A program made the position numbers and the translations under genes. A DNA stretch of 64,000 nt, taken from contig WOUR01000020.1 of NCBI GenBank assembly GCA_009772935.1, forward strand, positions 1 through 64,000, written 5' to 3'. This document shows, piece after piece, positions 18,573 to 26,314 of the stretch. The notes under the pieces were generated by a model, which was not told where the DNA came from, did no database searches, and was given only the letters and a program-made list of their open reading frames with translations. The first letter of the stretch is position 1; each line of letters begins with the position of its first letter. The stretch is from Rhodospirillaceae bacterium. GTDB lineage: Bacteria; Pseudomonadota; Alphaproteobacteria; Reyranellales; Reyranellaceae.

Positions 18573-21500
18573 CTATCGGACGCCCTCGACCGCACGCCGA
18601 ACGGCGATCGCGAGGTCGGCCTTGCGAAAGGGTTTGGTCAGCAGGCTGACGCCGGGGTTCAGCACGCCCAGCGTGGAGATGGCGTCATCGGAGTAGCCCG
18701 ACATGAACAGTACCCGTATGTCGGGATACCTGCTGGCCGCCTCGCTGGCGAGCGCCTTGCCATTGACCGGCCCTGGCATGATCACGTCTGTCAGGAGGAG
18801 GTCGAACGCTGGACCGGAATGAAGTTTGCCGAGCGCAGCTTCCCCGTCGTTTGCTTCGACGACGGTGTACCCGAGACTGGACAATTGCCCGACCACAATT
18901 GCCCGAACCTGCTCCTCGTCTTCCACCACGAGGACCCGCTCGCTACCGCGGGGAACATGGAGATCCTGTGTCATCGTCTTGCCCGTGCCTTGTTGATCCG
19001 CCCGAGGCAGGTACAGCGTGACGACCGTGCCGTGCCCCAACTCGCTGTATATCGCAACGTGCCCTTTCGATTGCTTGGCGAAGCCATAGACCATGCTCAG
19101 TCCCAGCCCGGTGCCCTTGCCGACTTCCTTGGTCGTGAAGAAGGGCTCGAATGCCCTGGACAGGACTTCCTGCGTCATGCCCGTGCCGGTGTCGGTAACG
19201 GACAGCGCCACGAAGTCACCCGGCCTCGCCTCCGGATCGAGCGCCGCGTAGTCCTCGTCCAGCGTGACGTTCCTGGTCCTTATGAAGAGTCGTCCACCCT
19301 CCGGCATGGCATCCCGGGCATTCAGGCAGAGGTTGATGATGGCCGCCTCGACCTGGCCGCGATCGGTGTTGGTTTCCCAAAGCTCTTCGGCCAGCAGCGA
19401 ATTTATCTCGATGTGCTCACCGAGAGTCCGCCGCAGCAGCGAGCCCGTCGCCACGACCAGATCATTGAGGTCGATCTTCTCCGGTCGCAGCGTCTGCTTG
19501 CGGGAAAATGCCAGCAGCTGCCGCGTCAGCTGTGTCGCGCGCTCGGCGGCGCCGCCGATCCTCTCGATGCTCTGTCTGGTCTCCGGGGCGACATCCGGGA
19601 CGTCGAGGATCGCGTCGACGTTCGCCATGATCACCATCAGGATGTTGTTGAAGTCGTGGGCGACGCCCCCGGTGAGCTTCCCCACGACGTCCAGTCTCTG
19701 CGATGCGCGCAATTGCTCTTCCGTCGCCACGCGTGCACGTTCGCCGCGCACCCTGTCGCTGACATCGGAAATGACCGCCAGCGTGGCGGGTCTGCCGCCA
19801 TACTCGAGCAGCCGCACGGCCATTTCCACATCGATGAGTGTGCCGTCCTTCCTCCGGTGCCGGATATCGGTGAGGAGAGCGGTACTGTCGCCGGAATAGG
19901 AGCGCTCTCTTGCCGTCACAGCCCGCAGATCGTCCGCCGCATAGAAGTCGCTCATCGTCATCGTGAGCATTTCCTCGCGCGACCACCCATACTGCTTCAC
20001 CGCCGCGTCATTGACCGCAATGAGACGGTGGGTATCGCGTTCCTTCACGATGATCGCGTACGGAGCAGCCTGGAAGAGCGTTCGATAGCTTTCCTCCGAA
20101 TGACGAACACGGTCTTCGAGCTCTCGCTGCTCGGTCACGTCTTCTGCGCTGCCGACGATCCGGACGGCCTTTCCGAGGTGGTTGCGGATGACCGCGGCCC
20201 TCGCAACCATCTGGCTATACGTTCCGTCGGCGCGCTGCAGCCTGTACTCCGCCGACCATTCGTCACCGCCTCCCCGCAGGGCTGCAATCAGATCGGTAAG
20301 GACTCTTTCGCTGTCTTCCGGATGTATCCGCTCCATCCAGGACTGGGGGCTGTCGGGCATTTCCCCAGGCTTGAAGTATCGGGCTGAGCCTTCCTCGTTC
20401 TGCCAGATCACGTTGGAAGCCAGCTCCCAATCCCAGACGATATCGGCGCTCAGCTGGGCGACGGTCCTGAAGCGCAGTTCGCTGATGGCGAGCGCGTCCT
20501 GGGCGGCCTTGCGCTGGGTGACATCCCGCTGAACGGCCACGAAATGAGTGGCGCGGCCTTCGCGATCGACGATCGGCGCAATATCCAGTTCTACCCAGTA
20601 ATCCGATCCGTCCTTGGCGTAGTTTACGAGTTCGGCGTTGACGGGCGCCCTGGCGTCGAGCGCCGCCCGGATACGGTCGAGTTCGCTTCGGGACGTTCCC
20701 GGACCCTGGAAGAGTCTCGGCGATTTTCCGACGAGGTCCTGCGGATCGTAGCCCGTCAACTTCGTGATGGCATCGTTGGCGTAGACGATGCGAGGCCCCG
20801 GCTCATCGAGCAGGCTGGCTTCGGTGATCAGAAAGACATCGTTCGAACGTGAGACCGCCGCTTCGAGAAGAGCGAGTTGCTCCTGCTGCTCCCTCGAGCT
20901 GGTGACGTCCTGGAGATAGACAGCCAGGCCCTCGCTGGAGGGATAGGCGCGCACGCTGAACCACTTCGCCAGTCCGGGGGCGTATTCGACAAACGTCCTC
21001 ACTCCCGGCGTCTCGACAGCTTCGCGCAGATGTCGTTCGAAACTCGAACCCACGATATCCGGAAGTATCTCCCACAGCGATCTGTCGTAGAGATCGGTGT
21101 CGCTCCTCTCGAGAAGTCGCATGGCTTCCTGATTGACGAAGGTAAAGTGCCAGTTCTCGTCGATCGTAACGAAGCCATCGTTGATGTTGTCGAGCGTCTG
21201 GTAGAGCTGCTCCGCCAACCGCCTGGAACTCTCGCGCGCCTCCAGCAGTTCCGTAATGTCCTGGAAGGCTCCCCGGATCGACCGGATCGCACCCTGTCGG
21301 TCGCGGACGCCCTCGCCGATGACACGCACCCAGACGCGTCTTCCCGTCGCGGTGACGATGCGCAGCGTCTCGTCGAAGGATTTCCCTTCCAGGGCGCACA
21401 GGTCGAGCGCTACCTCCATCTTCTTGCGGTCTTCGGGAACGAAGTAGCGGAGCCCACCCTCCAGCGAAGGGCTGAAGCCCGGCGGTTCGTCGTGAATCTC

Positions 21501-22766
21501 CGCCGTCACCGACGACCATTGGAGCCGTCCTTTTTCGAGGTCCGAGACCCAGCCACCGAGCCGCGCCGTTCGTCCCGCCACGCGCAGCAGGTTCGTCGCC
21601 TCCTCCGCCTCGAGCTGGGCGAGTTTCAGCTCGGTGCAATCCTGACAGGTTCCGATGGCACGAGAGGGCATGCCGTCACCGTCAGACACGGCATGCCACC
21701 GCTCGACCACGAACTTCAGTTTGCCTTCGGGCGTGACGATCCGGTGCTCGATGGTGCAAACCTCCGCCGAACCGAGCGACGCCTTGAAGGCATCCTCGAC
21801 GGCGGCGCGATCATCCGGATGGACCAGCTCCAGGAACTGCGCGTGCGTCGGTGAAAACTCGTCCGGATCGACCCCGAATATCCGGAAGGTTTCTGCCGAC
21901 CACTGCACCTCCATCGTCTGCAGGTTCGTTTCCCAGCTTCCGACCCGGGCCACCGTCTGCGCCGCCACCAGGCTTTTCCGCTCGCGATCGAGCTGCTCGG
22001 CGAGGCCTTGTCGCTGGGCGTCATGCCGCCGCGCCTGCGTCACGTCGGAGTAGGTCATGACGCCGCCGCCGTCGAGCAAGGGCTCGTAGTGCACCGAAAC
22101 GATCCGCCCGTCCCGCCGCTCGCGATCGTTCGTGAACGGCTCCCGGCTGTGCATCAGCCGCATCCTGAGCGCGATGGCGGCCTGCTTTTCCTCGGGTGCA
22201 TACTCACCGCGCTCGGCGAGATAGCGCAGGATCGAATCGAGCGTCATGCCGTGGGCATCGAAGCTCTTGTCCAGCTCCAGGAAATCCCTGAGGCGCTCAT
22301 TGTAGACGACGATCTTCATGTCCCGGTCGAACAGCACGACACCCTGTTCGATGTTCTCGAGGATGGACTCGAGGTCAGCGGTGCGTCCGGCGGACTCCCG
22401 CTCCCGGCGGCGAAGTTCGGTAAGGTCGTGACCGACCCCGATATAGCCCGTGAAGACGCCCTGGTCCGAGAACAGCGGCGTGCCGCTGATCCAGAGCGGC
22501 CGCACGGTCCCCCAGGCATCGACGAAAGTGGTCTCGAACCGACGAAACGGTCGACGATGGGCGAGATCGTCGAGGTGGGCGCGCCACCCCGGGCTCTCAT
22601 AGTCGCCTCGCTCCATATCCATGCGAGTCTTGCCGATGACAGTCGACGCCGGGATGCCGAAGACGTTCGAGAACTGCTCCGACATGAAGGTGAAGCGCAA
22701 CTCGGCGTCCATCTCCCACCACCAGTCGGAGGCCACCTGCGCCAGGACAGAGAACTTGTCAGTCAT
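18573..22766 (-). CDS. Soluble hybrid histidine kinase with about eight PAS domains and a C-terminal receiver
   Basis: This 1397-residue protein has no membrane helices. I count about eight successive PAS units, for example 'VASDWWWEMDAELRFTFMSEQF', 'IEQGVVLFDRDMKIVVYNERL', 'RVGSWETNLQTMEVQWSAE', 'TDLYDRSLWEILPDIV' and 'AAPYAIIVKERDTHRLIAVND'. The HisKA box is 'LTGGVAHDFNNILMVIMAN' (about 1035), followed by an ATPase domain with 'CLNARDAMP' and 'GTGLGLSMVYGF', then a receiver (1275-1395) with 'LLLTDVIMPGP' and 'LLTKPF'. It would autophosphorylate and relay internally; the output partner is not encoded in the protein. One PAS resembles LOV but lacks the flavin Cys. Confidence 0.92.
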   Translation of the reverse strand: MTDKFSVLAQVASDWWWEMDAELRFTFMSEQFSNVFGIPASTVIGKTRMDMERGDYESPGWRAHLDDLAHRRPFRRFETTFVDAWGTVRPLWISGTPLFSDQGVFTGYIGVGHDLTELRRRERESAGRTADLESILENIEQGVVLFDRDMKIVVYNERLRDFLELDKSFDAHGMTLDSILRYLAERGEYAPEEKQAAIALRMRLMHSREPFTNDRERRDGRIVSVHYEPLLDGGGVMTYSDVTQARRHDAQRQGLAEQLDRERKSLVAAQTVARVGSWETNLQTMEVQWSAETFRIFGVDPDEFSPTHAQFLELVHPDDRAAVEDAFKASLGSAEVCTIEHRIVTPEGKLKFVVERWHAVSDGDGMPSRAIGTCQDCTELKLAQLEAEEATNLLRVAGRTARLGGWVSDLEKGRLQWSSVTAEIHDEPPGFSPSLEGGLRYFVPEDRKKMEVALDLCALEGKSFDETLRIVTATGRRVWVRVIGEGVRDRQGAIRSIRGAFQDITELLEARESSRRLAEQLYQTLDNINDGFVTIDENWHFTFVNQEAMRLLERSDTDLYDRSLWEILPDIVGSSFERHLREAVETPGVRTFVEYAPGLAKWFSVRAYPSSEGLAVYLQDVTSSREQQEQLALLEAAVSRSNDVFLITEASLLDEPGPRIVYANDAITKLTGYDPQDLVGKSPRLFQGPGTSRSELDRIRAALDARAPVNAELVNYAKDGSDYWVELDIAPIVDREGRATHFVAVQRDVTQRKAAQDALAISELRFRTVAQLSADIVWDWELASNVIWQNEEGSARYFKPGEMPDSPQSWMERIHPEDSERVLTDLIAALRGGGDEWSAEYRLQRADGTYSQMVARAAVIRNHLGKAVRIVGSAEDVTEQRELEDRVRHSEESYRTLFQAAPYAIIVKERDTHRLIAVNDAAVKQYGWSREEMLTMTMSDFYAADDLRAVTARERSYSGDSTALLTDIRHRRKDGTLIDVEMAVRLLEYGGRPATLAVISDVSDRVRGERARVATEEQLRASQRLDVVGKLTGGVAHDFNNILMVIMANVDAILDVPDVAPETRQSIERIGGAAERATQLTRQLLAFSRKQTLRPEKIDLNDLVVATGSLLRRTLGEHIEINSLLAEELWETNTDRGQVEAAIINLCLNARDAMPEGGRLFIRTRNVTLDEDYAALDPEARPGDFVALSVTDTGTGMTQEVLSRAFEPFFTTKEVGKGTGLGLSMVYGFAKQSKGHVAIYSELGHGTVVTLYLPRADQQGTGKTMTQDLHVPRGSERVLVVEDEEQVRAIVVGQLSSLGYTVVEANDGEAALGKLHSGPAFDLLLTDVIMPGPVNGKALASEAASRYPDIRVLFMSGYSDDAISTLGVLNPGVSLLTKPFRKADLAIAVRRAVEGVR

Positions 22767-22880
22767 GAAGGCCCCCGGCCATCGAGCACTCTAGGCTCTT
22801 CGGCGGCACCGGAAAACTCGTCCGATCCTGCGGGCCTTGGCCCGGTCGTTCCTGGCACGGAGTGAACTGCCTTGCCGGAT

Positions 22881-23399
22881 CTATCGCCGCGGCGAGGGAT
22901 ACTTCGCGAGGGTGGGCGTCGCGCGGCGCGCAGGCGAACCGATTCCCAGGGAGATCCAGGCGCTGGGCGCTTCTCGCTCGACAGGGCGGTCGCGGGATGA
23001 GCGAACCAGACGCTCAACGGACTGCGCCAGCACCCGAATCGGCAACGGCTTGTTCAGGAATGCCTTGATACGAAGCTGCCTTGCCACGTCTTCCGAGATA
23101 CCACCGACATCACCCGACATGGCGATGAAGGTGGTATCGGACCATACCTCGCCCAGCTGCCGTATCAGCTGAAGGCCGTCGATGTCCGGGAGGATGCAAT
23201 CGATCAGGGCGACGGCGGGAACGTAGTTCCGGGCGAGCGCCGCTGCCGCTTCGCCATCGAAGGCGACGTGGGTGGACAGGCCGCGACCGCGGAGCGCTTC
23301 GGCAATTGTCGTGGCCAGCTCCTGGAAGTCATCGACAACGACGACATCGCAGCCGACCCGACCGACGGGTGACGCAGGCCACTGACGATTCATGCGCAT
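22881..23399 (-). CDS. Single-domain response regulator
   Basis: This is a 172-residue receiver protein. The fold is marked by the acidic pair in 'DVVVVDDFQE', phospho-acceptor Asp in 'VALIDCILPDIDG', Ser in 'IAMSGD' and Lys in 'AFLNKPLP'. The tail of about 45 residues is basic and has no recognised domain. It lies 114 bases upstream of the multi-PAS hybrid kinase on the same strand, making it a likely phosphorelay partner, in the manner of CheY-like or Spo0F-like shuttles. Confidence 0.85.
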   Translation of the reverse strand: MRMNRQWPASPVGRVGCDVVVVDDFQELATTIAEALRGRGLSTHVAFDGEAAAALARNYVPAVALIDCILPDIDGLQLIRQLGEVWSDTTFIAMSGDVGGISEDVARQLRIKAFLNKPLPIRVLAQSVERLVRSSRDRPVEREAPSAWISLGIGSPARRATPTLAKYPSPRR

Positions 23400-23445
23400 C
23401 CCCTACTGCTTCCCTGGCGCCCTCTGCAATCAGCCGCGCTGCGCA

Positions 23446-24159
23446 TCACAGGCGGCTTGAGCCGCGCGGCCCGAAGTCTGACGGCGGCGTCAACGAAGCC
23501 CTTGCGTCATCGGTGCGGATCCCGCACGCCGTGGCGTGCGAACGCTGGCCGGCACTGCCCGAACCAGGAGGCCGCCTCGTGAATCCCCAGCAGTCGGCGT
23601 CCGGCGCATCGAGCCAGCGCATCTGGGTCGGCGTGCTGAGGTGTATGAAGGCCATGATCGACTCGTAGGGTGTGCCGCGAGAACGCGCGTTCTGGGCAAT
23701 CAGCTCGTTGCAGACCATTGAACGGCTGCGGTCCCGCGCGTCATAGCAGGAGTGAAGGCCGAGGCGTCCCCCCTCCGCGACGATACGATGGATACCCGAC
23801 AGGAACAGGATCTGGGCGCAGGCCGAGGCGCAGGCGGCGCCCGGCATAACGATGGTGGACACTCGCTCCCTGTCCATGATCTCGACCATGGCGAAGGCCT
23901 CGCCGACCGAGCCGCCGGAGCTGTCGAGTGCCACGGTCTTGTGGCCGAACGCATCGCGATCGGCCTTTTTCAGCGCGACCCGCAGCCGATCTGCATCACC
24001 TTCGACGATCTGGCCTTTGGCGAGAACAAAGCGGCGGCCCCCGGCCGGTTCCGAGATCGAGAAAGTCATCGCCGTGGCAGGCGCAGGCGCCGACGTCAGC
24101 AGGACGAGGGCGACCGGTACAGCGGCGCGGAACGCGGAAATCCGATCGAAGAAACGCAT
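23446..24159 (-). CDS. Exported ClpP-like (COG3904-type) periplasmic protein, short form
   Basis: The protein has 237 residues with a signal peptide (AAVPVALVLLTSAPAPATA). The ClpP-like features are 'VALDSSGGSVGEAFAMVEIM', 'GAACASACAQILFLSG' (candidate nucleophilic Ser) and 'GRLGLHSCYDAR' (candidate His). It shares the CxSAC and G-x-H layout with the larger protein at 17321-18499. The C-terminus (from about 185) is Arg/Ser-rich and may be disordered. It sits inside a run of response-regulator genes on the same strand, an unusual position for a periplasmic protein. Confidence 0.7.
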   Translation of the reverse strand: MRFFDRISAFRAAVPVALVLLTSAPAPATAMTFSISEPAGGRRFVLAKGQIVEGDADRLRVALKKADRDAFGHKTVALDSSGGSVGEAFAMVEIMDRERVSTIVMPGAACASACAQILFLSGIHRIVAEGGRLGLHSCYDARDRSRSMVCNELIAQNARSRGTPYESIMAFIHLSTPTQMRWLDAPDADCWGFTRRPPGSGSAGQRSHATACGIRTDDARASLTPPSDFGPRGSSRL

Positions 24160-24328
24160 TGCTCAAGCTCTCCTCCGACCAATCTAGGGCCGATCGAGCC
24201 ACGGCGCGCGGCTCGACGTCTCCATTTTGGATGGGCCTGGAGGCGGTCTCGACCCGAATCGACCTGCAGACTGACGAAAGGCAGGTTTGAACGTCTCCAC
24301 TCCGGAAACGAAACGAATCGCGCGATGC

Positions 24329-24706
24329 TCAGGTCCGGGTAAAGGCGGCGCTCAAAGTCCGCAGGGATATCGGCTTTTCGACGATGGAGCAGGAGGGCAC
24401 GCCAACCTGGCGGCTCGCCTTTTCGACCCGGTCGAGATCATGGGCGCCAGACATAAGGACCCATTGGCAGTTCTGCAGCCCGGGAGAAGCATCAACGTAG
24501 AAATCGACTCCGTTTCCGTCGGGAAGATTGACGTCGCAGACGACAACTTCCGGGGGTGTCGATTCGGCGACCAGCCGCCGGACCATGGCTCTGCCGTCCC
24601 GGAGTGACCCGCAATCCGCGACCTCATGGCCGCGGCGTTGGAGGTACTCGCGCATTTCAAGCCGAAGATCAGGGTCGTCCTCGATCAGAAGAACTCGCAC
24701 ACCCAC
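24329..24706 (-). CDS. Single-domain response regulator (CheY-like)
   Basis: This 125-residue receiver-only protein has the acidic pair in 'VLLIEDDPDLR', phospho-acceptor Asp in 'VVVCDVNLPDGNG', Ser in 'VLMSGAHD' and Lys in 'SIVEKPIS'. It starts at a GTG at 24706, placed three codons before the first beta-strand. It is read in the same direction as the neighbouring receiver genes. There is no output domain, so it would act as a phosphate shuttle or through protein contacts. Confidence 0.85.
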   Translation of the reverse strand: MGVRVLLIEDDPDLRLEMREYLQRRGHEVADCGSLRDGRAMVRRLVAESTPPEVVVCDVNLPDGNGVDFYVDASPGLQNCQWVLMSGAHDLDRVEKASRQVGVPSCSIVEKPISLRTLSAAFTRT

Positions 24707-24802
24707 CCCGACACGTCGGGCGACATAAGACCCGACCTTATCCGAGTGCCGAGTGAGGACCTGATGGCGATCGAAGTCAAGAATCGCACGCGGGTCCGAT
24801 TT

Positions 24803-25276
24803 CTACATAGTGCTCCGGGAGAAACCGCGCGACAGCGAGAAGAGGGGCCTCCGGGACAGCAGGGGTGGCAGCCCGGTGCGGGTCGTCGTCCACACGAGCT
24901 TTCGCACCGCGCTGCGCAGCGGCCCCAAGGCAACCGGCTTGTTCATGAAGGTGAATATGCCGACTTTCTCGAGAGTGAGATCCGACAGCCAGTCGATGCG
25001 TCCCGACATCACGATCATTGCCGTGCCCGGGCTGAGGCGCCGGATGCGTTCCGCCACCGTCACGCCGTCCATGTCGGGCAGGTTGTAGTCGATCAGCGCG
25101 ACCTTCGGCCGTAGCAGCGCCACCGTATGGATCGCGAGGGAACCGCTCACGGTGGCGTCGACCCGCAGGCCGGCGCGTCGGAGATAGCAGGCGAGTTCCT
25201 CGGCCTGGGTGGGATCGTCCTCGATGATCAGGACGTCTGTACCGAATGAATCGGCGTCGGTGTCCTTGCGTGCCAT
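24803..25276 (-). CDS. Single-domain response regulator
   Basis: This 157-residue protein has 'VLIIEDDPTQAEE', phospho-acceptor Asp in 'VALIDYNLPDMDG', Ser in 'IVMSGR' and Lys in 'TFMNKPVA'. The C-terminal 30 residues are basic (LLSRRPLFSLSRGFSRS) with no known domain. The layout of conserved residues and the 'FMNKP' box resemble the receiver at 22881-23399, suggesting local duplication. It is likely part of the same phosphorelay. Confidence 0.85.
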   Translation of the reverse strand: MARKDTDADSFGTDVLIIEDDPTQAEELACYLRRAGLRVDATVSGSLAIHTVALLRPKVALIDYNLPDMDGVTVAERIRRLSPGTAMIVMSGRIDWLSDLTLEKVGIFTFMNKPVALGPLRSAVRKLVWTTTRTGLPPLLSRRPLFSLSRGFSRSTM

Positions 25277-25345
25277 GCTCCCAGACTAGGACCGTCGTTC
25301 CGGCCCATCACCCCCGATCGCCTCCGGATCGGAGGGATCGCTCCA

Positions 25346-26146
25346 TCATGTCGCCGGGCGCTGCAGGTAGGTATCGAAGAAGTTCTCGACGGCATCGAGG
25401 CCGGCCTGCGACAGGCGCACGATGGTACGACGCCTGTCTTCGATGTCCTCGACGCGTTCGATCAGCCCATGGGCCTTGAGCTGGTCCATGCGGCGCAGCG
25501 CGGTCGTCAGGGGCGCGCCCGACGCCGCTCCGAGGCTGGTGACGGTGACCTCCGCCCCGGCCAGATAGCCATCGTAGAGGTCGAGCAACATCTCCCAGCA
25601 GGGATCCGAAAAGAGCTGGGTCGGAAAATGCTGGCCGCGCATCCTGCGCATCGAGCGCATCTGCTTGAGGGCGGCGCGCTTGCGGTCGGCCAGCCCTGCG
25701 GTGGCCGCTCCGGCCGCCGGTGCCGGGTTCTCGCGGCCCTGGCGGGCAAGGAGGGCGGACTTCACCGCCTTCACGAGACGGGGGCCGTCGACGGGCTTGG
25801 TGAGCAGATCCCGGGCGCCGAGCCTGATCGCCTCCACCGCATCGTCGAAGCCGGCGTGACCGCTCACGAAAATCACATCCGGCCTGTCACCACCATCCAG
25901 CCTGGTGAGGCGCTCGGCGAACTCGAGCCCCGTCAGCTCCGGCATGCGCAAGTCCGATACGACCACCTTCGCCTTCCTGCCGTCCGCCAGGAGCTTCAGG
26001 GCCTGCCAGCCGTCGCCGGCCGAAAGGCAGGACAGACCGGACTTTACCAGGAATTCGACCAGCTCCTCGACGGCATCGGCATCGTCGTCCACGACCAGGA
26101 CATCGAATGTGCCAATCGGAGAGATGGGGCCGTCTGGGCTAGACAT
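25346..26146 (-). CDS. Response regulator with C-terminal MarR-like winged-helix domain
   Basis: The protein has about 266 residues. The receiver (about 10-130) shows 'VLVVDDDADAVEE', 'VVVSDLRMPELTG', 'IFVSGHAGFDD' and 'DLLTKPVDG'. After a linker, residues about 165-260 form a MarR-type winged helix ('EVTVTSLGAASGAPLTTALRRMDQL', then 'RRRTIVRLSQAGLDAVENFF'). This is the only DNA-binding output protein in the island. I chose the ATG at 26146 (MSSPDGPIS); an ATG at 26179 also fits. It is transcribed divergently from the sensor kinase at 26315, the classical layout of a cognate pair. Confidence 0.85.
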   Translation of the reverse strand: MSSPDGPISPIGTFDVLVVDDDADAVEELVEFLVKSGLSCLSAGDGWQALKLLADGRKAKVVVSDLRMPELTGLEFAERLTRLDGGDRPDVIFVSGHAGFDDAVEAIRLGARDLLTKPVDGPRLVKAVKSALLARQGRENPAPAAGAATAGLADRKRAALKQMRSMRRMRGQHFPTQLFSDPCWEMLLDLYDGYLAGAEVTVTSLGAASGAPLTTALRRMDQLKAHGLIERVEDIEDRRRTIVRLSQAGLDAVENFFDTYLQRPAT

Positions 26147-26314
26147 GCAGGAAAGATTTCCCTTGCTGCTGCGAATCATTTCCAAAGTGGAGACGATCGC
26201 GGCGTGGCGCACCTTCCAAGCTGCCCGGTCTGGGGTACATTCCGCAAGGGCCTGCACCCAATGGGGGCAGAGAATCTTGTGGGTCGGGCTACCGGATCTC
26301 GGGACACGCTTGCC

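Noticed and set aside
20700-20830. Possible LOV photosensor domain in the multi-PAS kinase
   Set aside because: The reactive flavin-binding Cys motif is absent, so light sensing is not supported.
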